A DNA stretch of 64,000 nucleotides from Nomia melanderi (taxonomy: Eukaryota > Arthropoda > Insecta > Hymenoptera > Halictidae): assembly GCF_051020985.1 (NCBI RefSeq), contig NC_135003.1, forward strand, positions 954,001 through 1,018,000, read 5' to 3'. Positions 51,445-64,000 of this stretch are shown piece by piece; positions within the stretch are counted from its first letter, which is position 1, and every line of letters starts with the position of its first letter. The position numbers and the translations under genes were made by a program. The notes beneath the pieces were generated by a model. That model made no database searches, was not told the DNA's origin, and saw nothing but the letters and a program-made list of their open reading frames with translations.

Positions 51445-54400
51445 CTGTAATTACAAGAAATAGATGTTGTTGGTTAAAATGGACTTTTCGTTTCATCATT
51501 ACTAGGCTGTGAATTACGTAAATGGTTTTTCCTAACAAACGTTATAGGAAGCACTACATTGTAGATATTTTCTATATTTTTTCGTGTCGTGTGTATATTG
51601 TACAATTTTGCACTTCCAAATTTGTTATAAGTGCATAAAACTCCGTAGTTTAATTATTATCGACAGATTCGATAGATAGTTCGATAGATAAGGAAGTCAA
51701 AAGTTCATAGCGTATTTTTCTTCAACACATTCATGGACTTGAATGTATTACTTACACTTTGACAAACTTGATTCAAACTTTTAAAAAGAATAATAGAATA
51801 CCATGTGTTGAATACTGAACGGTGTTGAATCGCATCAGAATATAATTTTTGCCATATTTATCTGTGCGTTAATTTAATTTTGCAATAGGTACTTATATAT
51901 TATAGTTGCTTAGATATTGGTAGTTAGTATTAAAGTACTTAGTACCTAGTTAAATATAAATAAAATTTCATGCAATCATTGTTTTCATAAATTGATATTT
52001 AAAATTGTGAATTCGTATGAACATCCGTAGTCTAACTAAATGTTTTCCCATTTTTAAAAATTATAAATATACAAATAGAATTTTGACCATATTCGTATAT
52101 TTTATATAACACTAACTGCCTCTCAGTTAATTGATTAAATGAAATTTGTTAAAATTCTTTATAGGAAGCACAAGACGACACAAAAATCAATGTTAACTAA
52201 TAAAAAATATTTTCTAATCTAACAACAAATTGTATTATTTTAAACCTAAAGGCTCTGCATGATCTACTGAAACTTAATTCTACTAGAAAGTATAGTTTCC
52301 TTGTATCGTGTACGACATTAAAAATAAAAATGCGTGAACTCTGTGTGTTTTGCGTAAACCGAAGTAACAGTTTCAGTTTCTGACGTAGTACTGCGCTAAA
52401 TCGTATGCAAATTGGAAACCGGTAGAAATCAGCAGTGAGTGGCGACGAATTAATTGCGCTGTAAAATGTTGCATATTTCAAGCAAGTTACTGCGATCAGC
52501 GCAGAGTTCGCAAAAAGGGGCAGAGGCGCGTACCACTATTTCCCGCCTAACATAAGGCTCTTCCTCAGCCAATTAGCGCGATGATTGCAATTTATTCAGA
52601 GTCGGGTCGACTCGTGCGACGCTTATCAGTAAAAACTCGGTACACATATGTTACGAGAACTGTTCAGGATCGCGGTGACGGGATTTACTGATGACTCGAA
52701 TCACGATCATTCTTACGTAATTATTCTGCAACAAGGATTTCACTATTCGATGGATTGTTTCGTCAAGATTATTCAGTTTCCAGAGCATGTTTCGTTTTCG
52801 TACCATCTAATTACAATGAAAATTAACCCTTTGCGCTTCTATATTGAGGTAGACTAAGTATTCTAGTTTATTTTACTTTTTTTTCATTCTTCACTGTAAT
52901 TATTGCTACAATTATTAATAACTTTGCAGCTTCTTAAATGTTTTCGAATGAATTAATAAAGTGTCATATCAAAATATGCTTCAGTTGAGTAACATCGATA
53001 CAAGTTCCAAAATAAACAGCTAAGAATATTAGAACTGCGAAATCTTCTTCTTCGGGTCCTTTTTTTATCCATTCACATTTCCATTTTCTTATGGCCATTC
53101 TCTTTGTTCACTTTTTGTCCATTTAGTCACGTTCTCATTTTGTCAAAGATACTTTCAAATTTGTGAATAATATAAGAAACTCATTATTAGACTATGTGCT
53201 CCTATTTTTTCAATACCATTTCGAATTTGTAGATGAACTTAAGACCGTAGCAAAGGCTAGATTAATTGTATGGCATTTTTGACTCCCCTATCGATTCGTA
53301 CTATTCGCACAAATTTATAGTAACAATATTTCAAAAGAAAGATTATTGGCAACTTACCAGTGGTAACGGGAGAATCTTTTCGTCGAGCATGTCCGGATTG
53401 TTCGCGACAATTCGCATGATGCGTTGCAGCGTCTCGAGTCTGTTGTTCGTGGCTGATCTTCGTCTACGACCTCTGCAACAATGTCCAAAAGCAAACGGGA
53501 CCATTAGATGGGAACGGAGAGAAAAATAAAAATAAAAACTAAAAACTGAAATCATGGAAGAATTTATCGACCGTTTCTAAACGGGACATAGGCCAGCAGT
53601 TAGCAAAAAGCGGCGAGATTTAAAGATTGCGAGTACAACTTTGCACTATGTATCGTCCCGTGAAATTGAATATTTATGCGAATAAATCAACTTTTTTCTG
53701 ATCGTTCTTTCCTTCGTATTTTTCCTTTCTTTTACGTGACCACGCATGTCGCATGTGTCTGAGTGTTGTCATGTCTGAGTTAATCACCATTTGATCACTG
53801 ATTTTAGAAAATTGCGACAAGTATCATGAGTTGCAATAAATCATACGGTTTAACGTATTTGCTGCATTGATCGTTGAATCGCGCGTGTTCACGCAGATAT
53901 AGAACATAGGAAAAAATGTTTGTGCACTGTCAGAATTTGATGTTGAGTGACGATAATATTTTTAATGCATCAACAAAGGTTGAAATCGATTAATCTGGCA
54001 ACAATAGTTTTCAAGTAAATGTCTCGTTAGTTACAAGGTTGGCAGTTGGTAGAAGAAATTCGTTACCTATGAACATCTTTTTCTCATTGCATAAATTTAC
54101 ATAGAGAAATGAAGAAGATAGTAAAGAAACGTTTATAAAGATTACATGTATATAAAATCTGGACAATTCATCACCTGTTGCTTTTATTAAATACCTGGGT
54201 AATATCAAAAATTTATGAATTCAAGTATTTAGTTTTATAGAATTTTTATTTATGCAAAAATAAATTAATTTAGAGGAAGGATATAATTTATTGAGATACT
54301 CAATTGATATTGAAAGTTAATTTGATCTAACTAATAATAATTAAATACTATTCAACTTAATTAAAAGCTGGAAAAAGGTTTCCTAAAAGATGCTTTGTTG

Positions 54401-57400
54401 CATTCTAAAACAATGATTTCGGTGCACAATGTTCTCATCGATCTAATACTGCCTTACTTATAAATCTACAAACAGTTAATTTGTCAATGAAATGTAATGT
54501 TATTTTTATTTCATGTTTTATCTAAGCGGCGTCTTGCTAGAAAAAAGACATTTGCGTTTTACTGTAATTGTTAGAAAACACCCAACAAAAATGTTCAACT
54601 GCATGACTGTCTGGAAACAAATCTTGATGAATGATTCGATGCTAATTATTCGACTCGTGCCTTATCGTCGGGAATGTAAATTGCCGTTCAAGTTGTGCAA
54701 GATACGATTCCGTTAGCATGAAATTAGTCGTGGTGGGAATGAACGATGTCACAACATGACCTGTGAGTTAACTTTCCGCCGTATTAGTGACATGCTTAAT
54801 TTCTCTAACAGAGACAAGAGTAGAATAGCTGCTTATTTAATAATAATAGCTAACTACACAATAACAACATTTTTTCCTTGGAACGAAGAAAAACATTTTT
54901 CTAAAAGCAAGTTGATTTGTAAGATAATATTTTCGCAATATTTTCACATTGCAACGCATATCAATATACTAAACATGCTCAGAGAAACGTATGATTAAGA
55001 TTTAGTTTTAATGTCCCCTGATGTAATTTCTTTAAAAAGGGATTACATGTGAGATTCATGAACTGAATGAAAATAAAGTACGTTTTTTCAAAACGAGGAA
55101 AAATGTTAGAAGAGAACACGATCAACTATATACGAAATTTTAGAGCAACAATAACGTGTCCAGAATCAAATTTCAATTGTACTGACATTAAAGATTATTC
55201 GATTTCAATGCAATTGAAAATGCCATTAGTTTCCTGGCACGACTAATGATCATTCTTGTCATGAATTCTCCTAGTAAATTATTTTACGCGGGGCAGGATA
55301 ATTCAGAGGATCGCCGCGTACAACTGTATTGGCTTATATCGTACCGGACAATACCGGGAGCAAATCGAATTTGCATACCATTCCGTTTTTGTCCGTGAAA
55401 TGTATTTATACTTCTAAAGTATCATTTGCAAATAAATCGTCTCTCGCTGCCCTATTAACCTATTATACTCGCAAACCTTGACATTGGAAATATTTGTAAT
55501 TCTTTAATGAAACATCTGTAACACTTTGTACAAAATAAATAAAAAAACGTAGCTATATCGTTACAATCTTTCGTGTACTAAAAATATTATGCAAAACTTA
55601 ACGTTGACTGTCAAATTTTAGAATTTTCATGCGAGAAATAAATGACGACTGGCGGCCACCTCTCGAGTGCAAAGAATTAATCTCTTTCAAAACGAATATT
55701 CTCTTATTATTTATTTCATATTTATATTTCATATTATTTTAATTTTTCGTCAATATAGCGTCACTATATGTACACTTATCATAAAAAGACACTTCTTGTT
55801 TTGAAAATAAAACATCTTTTGTCTGTGTTAAAGTGCTATATAATCTAAACATATAGAAATTACAGCAGCAATTAAAATGATTAAAGTTCAGTCTTTGTCC
55901 AGTACCACACTAAAATAATAAGAGTTTTTACATTCGTGGAAAATCGAGTGTTCTCATAAAACGGGAAAAGGCGATCATTTTTTGTTAAACACGTGGACCA
56001 TTTTCTCAAGCAAAGAAAATTCTGGTATAAAAATGAAAACAGTGGAAACCTATGAAACTCCGACAATTCTAAAACTTCAGAATTTATAAATGAAACGCGT
56101 TATGACTCGTCGAGGAAAGTCCATAAATTACAATGGATTTGTGTTTTGATCGATATACCTACCACATATTTATTACTATATAAGTAGGATAATTGATAAA
56201 AAATATATAATAACCTGACTAGATAATAGTGTAAAGTAAGAATTATATACCACCAAATAATTGATAATTCTTTCTATCTATCTTTTCAAAGTTCTCCTAA
56301 CATTCAACGTGTTAAACTCAATCTTTTGCAGACATATTGCACCCAATACACTTTCCTCGAAACCGAACATCTCGGAAGAGAACTCTCCGTTTATTTTCAA
56401 TCCATACACTGTACGCCAAAAGAAATCGTTTCTTATAACCCCCATCGTAGCTGCAGCTGCTAAAAGCTTGCCGTTGCATTGTGGGAACACGAGAATAAAA
56501 TTACACAAAATTTTCCCTTGGAAAGCAAGGTAAAACCCGCCGCAGAGTCCCTCAAGATCTATTGAGATCGCGTAACCTCGTTCTCTCGTGAAATCGCGAA
56601 CGAATAGGGGACGAAATTACGAACGAGCGCACTGGGAGCTGGGAAATCGTAGAATTTCGAATTAGAGGCTTTCGCGAATCGGCGATTTTCGAACAGAGCT
56701 GCTTTGGCTTTAAACAAATTTTCACGGGACGCAAAGAGTAACGCGTCTGAATGGGAATTTATTCGCATGGCATACCGTAGGAGGGAAACGGTAACTCGGT
56801 TAGGAGATCCATTACGAACGCTGCGTTTCCTATAGCGCCGCGCAACTCTTACCACCATCTTTCTTCCCCTACGGGCCGCCCAGTCACGATTATATTATTC
56901 AGTCTGCGTCGTTGCGTACACACGCGAATACTTATTTTCACCACCCGCCAACCGAGTGCACTTACATACATATAAATATACATCCCGTGTATTAACCCAG
57001 ATGCACCTGGGCGGATTTTCTTTTGAAATTGAAATGAAAAGAGGGCGATTCGGGATATTGTATTTTGGTTTGGTAATTTTTGGCTCTTTGTGAACGAGGA
57101 TTTTTTGAAGCTATGGAAACCTTTTTCATGGGAAGCTGAGTTGTACGCGGAGGTCTTGAATTCAATTGTTTAACACTAGGTTTACACACGTTTATTGTAC
57201 GGTTTATTCTATTGTTCCTAGAAAAATGGATGTTCGTTAGTTTGGATCTTGGAAAGATACATATTCACGTAATTGTGTTAATCAAGACCGACATAAACAT
57301 TTACCAACCAGTGTTTATAAAATTTAATATATGTCAAACTAATGCGTTCTGTAAACCTAGTGTTTAATAATATAATCGTTTGTTTGTAACTTTCGATTCT

Positions 57401-60400
57401 AGTCGTTAATATGACCTATTCAAAGGGGTAATGTGGAAATGTGTAACTTGAGACATTTCAAACGTATGACTAAATCTTGATTGATTTAATTGATCTTGAA
57501 AATAAATTTTGATTGTAAAACATCTTCCTCGAAAAGAAACTATTTAGAATAATATTTTGTTCTTTTTAGTAAAGAGTACTGCGTATATCAGAGGAAAAAA
57601 TAATTTTACTGTCGTATTATATAGTAGCAATTTAATTTACTATTTTTTGTATATAAATGGTACAATGCAATGATAAAAACAGATTTTATAAAAAATTGTT
57701 AAACAATCGATAACCAAAACGTACAGAATATTAAAACTTAGTGTGAGAAACGAGTTTCCAAAGTTCATAAGTATAACATTTTATACGTAACTAGACGTCG
57801 GCCACTGACCATACACATACGGAAGTTCTTCGTTTCCGATAACCCTTTGCCTGATAACACGGAATCATAATTTTTCCGCGGTGTATTATCCTTATCATTA
57901 TTTTTTGTCAAAGAAAAACGACGGTATTCTCGCAGCAATGCATACACGTGTTACCAAATTAATCGACTCGTTCGCGTTTTACAGGCTGCGAACTAACACG
58001 TTTTATGTAATATTATATTCTACAAACTGTAATATTGAATATTAAACTTTATAATTTGGCAGCATCAAGCAGAGCGTTGACTAAGAGAAGCATTAGTGAC
58101 TAAGCAAAATATTAACCCAGCAGCAAATTAATAATATTTCCAACATGTACGAGTAAATGAAAATGAAATATTAGACCAAATATACTCGACGGGAAATTAA
58201 CCGGTCTAATATAATACGATAGGGGAGTTCGAGGTTTACCATTGTCCCAGGACATCTGGTAAGGTATCTTCTGGTTTAGTAAGCCGTTCATTCTCATTTC
58301 GTTGCACGATACGTGACCGTCCACCCCTTTTTTCGTCCCGTTAACTCCCACCCTTCTCGTTTAACCCCCGACCTGGATCAGGCTTGTCATGCAGCCGACA
58401 AGAGAATGTACAGGGGGAAGCAACAAGTTGAATTTTAATGTCCCGTCTATTTCGTCCCGTACGTGCACTACATTTGCTCCGGATCTTCTCTTTTCATTTT
58501 CCTTTAATCTTTAGAGGACCGACGAAGACCTTCTTAGGGGTCTGCACAAATCTTTGAACTCTACGCAAAATGTAGGTTGTGTATGTGCATAAATATTTGG
58601 AGAAAATAAACCACTGTTTCTATGAAAGTATGTTGGACATATAAAGGCTGATCCCAGTAGAAGTGGATCCATGAGTGATTTGGGTAACAATATACAGAGG
58701 CGGAAAATATTTTTTATAGTAACTTGCCTTGATAATTATTTTCTTAATAACAATTTGATGTGCACGATATTTAATCTGGACAATAAAATTGCAATAATAA
58801 GAATATTATTGTTCAGGATAATAATTTATCATTCAATATTAATACAAGGGAGGCGAGAATTTTATAATGAAGAAGCATTTCAATAATCTGTGCTAATTTG
58901 CATAAACAAGTTGAAATAAATAATTAAAAAAGAAACGTTTGTCAGCTGGTCGCGATTACTTAGCCACGTCTGCGCCGCGTGAAATGACTAATACTCGCAG
59001 CGCGAGTGGCCCCGCGCGAATTTAAAATGATCTCACGCGGAAATCCACAACAGGATCGATGAAATCAAAAAAAGCTCGTGTGCTGTCCGAAATAAACGGC
59101 GCGTCGGCCTGTTTTATGTGACCGGAATCGCGTAGGCCACGAGATTCCTGAACCCAGAATCAGAACGTTGCACTATCAGAATAACATTTATTTTTTGCCC
59201 CTTTTTTCTTCCTTTTCTTCTTAAAAATAGAAATTTATTCTCGTCGCGGCGTTCCATGATCATGCAATGGATCCATGCTCGTCTTTTTTTTTGTTTTTTG
59301 AACCATGAATTTCGCAGTTCGTTCCTTTCGAGGAAAATAATAAATATCTCTGTGTAGTGTAACTTCGTCTTCCGAACAAATCGCACGGCTCAAAATGACT
59401 TATAGGACTATTACGCGCCACATAGACAGATATACTTTCCCCTTTAAATAGCTGTCATGTCTGATTCACTTTGATTCACGTAAGCAATCAATAATTATAG
59501 TAGAAAATTTACGTTTCTCCAAGAAAATATACAAAGAGTTGTTAAAGTATAATTAAAATTTGCGAATATTCTAGTAAAGGCTAATCAGCAGAAATTATAA
59601 TTGAAAGTAATTTCTTTAATATAAGAGATCTACCGTACTCCAGAAAGGTAAAAATTTCGTTAAAATTTGTTAAACAGTTTCTGTATTACGAGTTTTAGGA
59701 GATCAAGAATATTATTTATGAATTAGTTTTGTATACAAATATTTTATCTTGAACTTTATAAGGTCATATAGTCAAACGTTTCAATATATGTATGAAATTC
59801 TGCATATCGTTGTGCAATTAATGAAGTATAAGGTTCCGTATAAAAATCAGTTTGATCGCAGTGAACTTGTACATCGATCAATCATTTCTTTTTCGTGGGA
59901 CGTTATCGTTCGCTAATTTAGAGAGATACGAGCATATTTGCACTACACATGTACGGAACTTGACGAGTTCCCACGGTCAACAAGTGCTCCAGAGCGCGAT
60001 AAGCCATCAACGTTTGACAATAACTTTGAAATGACTATCGCAATTTTACACCGGTCAAATTGATAAAATTGAAATTATCACCCTCCATTACAGGGATGAA
60101 ATGTGATAAGAGGGGTATATTTATTCAAGATAAAATAACAAAAAAGCAAAAGGTTTGCCTACATTTAATTAGAAACATTTGAAATCTTAATCGTGTTATC
60201 TGATTTTGAAAATCTTATTATCTTAATAATTTATATTAAATTTGATTTTTATAATGAATTATTTAATTTCATAGCAACAGCATATGATAATATTAATATT
60301 ATTTATTTAACTATTCTTCGTCAAAGCAAAAGACATGTTTTACAGTACATTTAATTTTAGTTTTATGTTTACGTTTACTAATAATATGTGCGAATAACAT

Positions 60401-61474
60401 TTCTCTTAATGTCTTCGGAATAATTTTCATCCTCCTTCAAATCCTGTTTACTTAAACTGTACGAAGAGTAAGTGACCAGAAACTACAATCATATCTAAGA
60501 AATTTATCCTTGAAGAGCCTCATAACGAGCAAAGTAACAGTTGCCTAAAAAAACAACGTAAAGCCTAATCGCTGCTTAAAAATACCTAATCTTTGAGTAC
60601 ATCATTCTACTCTATAAAATAAAGCAGAAAATAACTTCAAATACGAATGAACATAATTATTAGAAAGGTATGTATATTATAACATTATATATTTTTATTA
60701 ATAAAAAGTATTGTATAAATAATACATATATATATATATACACATATGAATGTATCAATAAAAATATCAAATATATAAGATACTTTTTATTAATAAAAAT
60801 ATATAATATTATATTCTGTTGTAACAATAACAATACTTTTATTAGTTGTTGAGTAGAACATTTGAAAAAATCTGGGAAAATGCAACAAAATATTATAAAA
60901 CGTACAATAATGTGCAGTGGTTTAAAGTGTTAAAAATATAAGCTGAAAGAAGAAAAATATTTCTTATCGTATTGTCCTGAAGACGGAGTTCAGACGTTGA
61001 TAGGAAAAACCCAGCACAGAACGTGATAGATAAAAGAAATTCACAATTCCTATTAAGAAAGAAACCTGCCGGTGCTCAACACACCAAGAATAAACTCACA
61101 GATGGAAGATTAAAAAAAATGAAATATTCCAAATTCTTCGGAGGTTTCGATAATGATCGGTCTACGTCATTATTACGTCCGTCACGTTCGACGAAATTTT
61201 TCGATCGCGTGGCACGATAAAAGTGTAACGTGACCATTTATCTGGTTACTTTGCAGCAGCAAGAGGAATTGGGGACAATTCGTATCGATAACAGTAAACC
61301 GTCGTTGCGATACGGGCTGACCTTTATTAAATTACATAATTGGTTACTCACATTTTATCTGGATCCAGAACTCCGAATGCAACCGGGACCGTCACCACTT
61401 TCCCCCGAACGTTTTCCAACCCCAGTAGCGTTTCTATTTCGGCGAGCCTCTGATCGGAAACTCGTCTCTGCCTG
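51394..61474 (-). CDS. Secreted prepropeptide 2 (partial), VSDQR peptide paralogue
   Basis: Exons 61474-61352, 53472-53358 and probably 51444-51394. The first is 123 bp, phase 2 in and 2 out, identical in length and phase to exon 3 of prepropeptide 1. It encodes the furin-type site RQRR and a 37-residue peptide VSDQRLAEIETLLGLENVRG to VLDPDKI. The next exon begins GRRRR (amidation and cleavage), then SATNNRLETLQRIMRIV to LPLPL, ending in phase 0. Joining in phase 0 to 51444 adds KIKESWRGNDNEYQYI and a stop. The intron 53473-61351 is about 7.9 kb against 83 nt in the first gene. The signal-peptide and propeptide exons were not found up to 64000 and may lie outside. Likely a peptide hormone precursor; family unrecognised. 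Confidence 0.7.
53358..53472 (-). CDS. Prepropeptide 2: GRRRR exon
   Basis: 115 bp, acceptor tgttgcag, donor CTG|gtaagt. Encodes GRRRRSATNNRLETLQRIMR and a tail ending LPLPL. Equivalent in position, length and basic start to the 111-bp exon 4 of prepropeptide 1. Confidence 0.75.
53473..61351 (-). other. Large intron of prepropeptide 2
   Basis: Flanked by matching phase-2 splice sites. Contains CpG-rich blocks at about 56540-56990 and 58950-59110 and an AT-repeat patch near 60720. No exon is supported inside it. Confidence 0.5.
61352..61474 (-). CDS. Prepropeptide 2: VSDQR peptide exon
   Basis: Acceptor tatttacag and donor AT|gtgagt. Shares SDQR, A-E-(I/L)-E-T and the final D-x-x-K with the first gene's peptide; the middle and C-terminal halves differ. 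The final Ile codon (AT|A) is split with the exon at 53472. Confidence 0.78.
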
Positions 61475-64000
61475 CTGTAAATATAAAAAGAACAAAATCG
61501 TGTTATCATTGTAAAATAATATCTACCTGTCCAACGTCGGTCGCCTGTTTTTAAAAGAAATATTTTTTGCTTAGAAATTTACTCGTATTATTGAATGAGA
61601 AACGGGGATGGTTCAAGTTTCCGTTTTAGGCTACTCTTTCTTTATGTATCATGTAAAATTGATTAAAAATGGAATTTTAGTGAAGAAATTATTTGAAATT
61701 ATGGAATGTTGGATTAATGATAAATATAGATTATTAACAAATTGTTAGTACTTCGAAATGTTTTTGACACTGTTAAATGAGTTAGAGAAATCAGAAAATA
61801 TTTTAATATCGATATGGTCTTTTCTAATATTCACTCTAATATTATTTTTTCTCGAAATCATTAAAGGATTTATTCAACAATTTAATACGTATTTTACGAG
61901 TTCACTGACTATGCTGAAATTTGAGTAAAAATACTATAATACTTCGGAATCGAAACGCGGGAGAGCTTCTTATCTGTGACGCTCATTTATATTTAGAGGA
62001 CAAGTATTTATAATTAACTCAAACCACTGAAGGAATTGATATCAGACATTTCGGTCGAGCGTGATGAATTCCGGTGTTAACCAATCGAATCATTTAATTG
62101 GATTTCCAGAGAAGTCTTTGTATTGTCGTTTTATGCTAACAAATTCAGATAAATGAAAATGCGATTAATTACTCTCAATCAGTACTGTATGTAGATGTTA
62201 GTCACGAATATAACGATCTTATAAGCAGTTGACGTAAGGATGAATGAAACGTGTCGTAATGAATACGTAACAATGACTTGCAACGTCACAGTATGTACTT
62301 AATGACATCAGTCACTAAACTTTCACGAGCAAAGCGTGCGCGCGAAACCTCAAGATTTCGCCGGCACTGAAAGTCATTCCTCTGAGATCACCACCTAGTT
62401 ATTGTTACTTTTTGAGTTTTCAAAGCATCCCGAAATTCGATGCTGAATCAATATAAACGATTACTATTTGATTATTGCATTAACCACCTATAAGCAATAC
62501 AATTGTCTATTTGGAATTTAAAGAACTCGCTTTCTTGTTATTTTGTGTGTCAGTTTTATCATCATCGAATTTTTTTCTTTCATTTTTATGTACAAACCTT
62601 GATTCTACATAGAATAAACTGAAATAAGTTTGAATGAAAATAAATGCAATTTATTATTGCCTGCTGGTTTAATACTTTTGTAGTAAACGTAATTTTATTT
62701 TCTTCATTAGAACACAGGAACAAATAATTGATATTCTAAATAATTACAATCATTTAACATTAGATAATTATCTGATTATAAAGGACTGTCACCTTCTAAA
62801 ACAGTAGCATAATTATTTTCTTTTACAGTTGTATTGAATGATCCCAACTAAAATCTTTCACCAATTTTCAAAACTTTACTGTTGCGACAGAGAATTTTGT
62901 CAATTAATAGTCTTGATATTAAGAAAAGTACAAAAAGATCGTTATTTATTCATGCGTTTCTACTTTTTCAGTGATACTTCCATATTTCAATAAACCCATC
63001 ATTACGGCAGGATTAAAAATCTATCATTCTTACTGAAGCACCTTATAAATGTGCCCTTTTCCATAGAATCCTTAAATCCTCAGATAGGAATACGCGGGAT
63101 CCAAGCCACAATAAACGTCGTGATAACGTTTTACGCGGAATCTAGAATTTCATAAGGATAGTGAAAAAATACGACAAGGGTGGGGGGAGGGGGCGATAGT
63201 AGCGGTGATCATGCAGGTTGCACAGGATAATACCGTGTTTGTCGATCGCCGTTAATTTCGCATCCTTGATCGACAAGCTAATCTCCCGTATGTGTGCCGA
63301 AGCCCTCGTTATCACTGTCCCCAGTGTTATCAGTGTCCGTGGGAGACCCGGACAAGCAGAACATTAATCAGAATCATAGATAGACGAGATTTTTCGTGGA
63401 TTACGCTAAGAAGATTAACAAAAATGCATGAAGTTTTGTGCGTCATCTGTTCAACAATTATCAACGAAAACTTCTATTCGACAGCGTCGCGGTTGTCATT
63501 TCTATTATTTCTTTTTTGCGACTTTTTATCCACCATTTGGAGGTATCTACATATTTCCTAATTAATGGTTAAATTTGTATTAATTATTCGATGTAGGAGT
63601 ATATTTTTCTCCAACATTTACTTTTTTAACTTCAATACATCGATTGGAATTACGTTACAGTTAATAGGGAGATTTTGATTATTTCAATGTAAAATAATAT
63701 TTTATCCGTAAGAAACACTTTTGGAGAACAATAGTACATTTCTTATTTGTAAGAGTTCTTTAAGTACCTTAGTGACTTTGGAACTTGTTTGAATTTAAAT
63801 TTAAGAAAGGAATTCTTCTCTGAAGAACTTTCGGTAACTACTTGAGTCAATTCGATCGACATCGTAGATAAAGATTTGTTTGTTCAGTTGGAATATCACG
63901 GTTTACCGATTTCCTTTCTCAGCTTTTTCATTCCTTTATAATTAATTTTGCGTTTAACGAACGGTTGCATGTTCCCAGATCTGCTTGATGGGATTCGGAA
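61475..64000. other. Upstream part of prepropeptide 2, first exons not found
   Basis: Searched on the minus strand for a phase-2-ending propeptide exon and a signal-peptide exon; none was convincing. A GC-richer patch at 63180-63400 has open frames on both strands but nothing recognisable. Confidence 0.4.

Noticed and set aside
52197..52481. 94-codon minus-strand frame near the prepropeptide 2 exons
   Set aside because: Its acceptor-like start does not match the phase-0 exit of the upstream exon and the sequence has no processing sites.
61495..61560. Tiny 18-bp exon just upstream of the VSDQR exon
   Set aside because: It would need an intron of only about 52 nt and gives no plausible propeptide sequence.

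Overview
The window looks like nuclear DNA of an insect, most likely a hymenopteran such as a bee. It is AT-rich between genes, genes are split by short canonical introns with some very long ones, and the protein sequences are clearly insect-like. I cannot name the species from sequence alone.

Layout. (1) About 1-3.2 kb: no intact gene; 1.87-3.1 kb holds coding-looking pieces that change frame repeatedly and resemble a decayed gene. (2) 3.5-22.6 kb, + strand: a complete anoctamin (TMEM16) gene in 14 coding exons that join without a frame break, about 1056 residues, with all six calcium ligands present. Its introns carry a TTAA-flanked inverted-repeat element and a minisatellite. (3) 25.9-32.4 kb, - strand: a complete Son of sevenless gene (Sos, Ras guanine nucleotide exchange factor), 20 coding exons, 1326 residues. 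It is convergent with the anoctamin gene. (4) 35.7-39.8 kb, - strand: a compact gene for a secreted prepropeptide. (5) 51.4-61.5 kb, - strand: two or three exons of a second, paralogous prepropeptide gene spread over large introns; its signal-peptide end is not found and may lie beyond the window. (6) 40-51 kb and 53-61 kb are mostly gene-poor with small repeats.

The most interesting item is the prepropeptide pair. Each has a 123-bp exon of identical length and identical splice phase (2 in, 2 out). Each encodes a 37-residue peptide that starts (L/V)SDQR, is preceded by a furin-type site (RHKR or RQRR), and is followed by Gly plus four basic residues (GRRKR or GRRRR), the signature of a C-terminally amidated peptide hormone. 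The two peptides are alike at the N-terminus and divergent at the C-terminus. I do not recognise the family securely. The length, amidation and helix-like N-terminal half would fit a ligand of a secretin/parathyroid-hormone type (family B) receptor, but that is inference.

Anoctamin and Sos are unrelated housekeeping or signalling genes. Nothing in the sequence links them functionally to the peptide genes apart from proximity.
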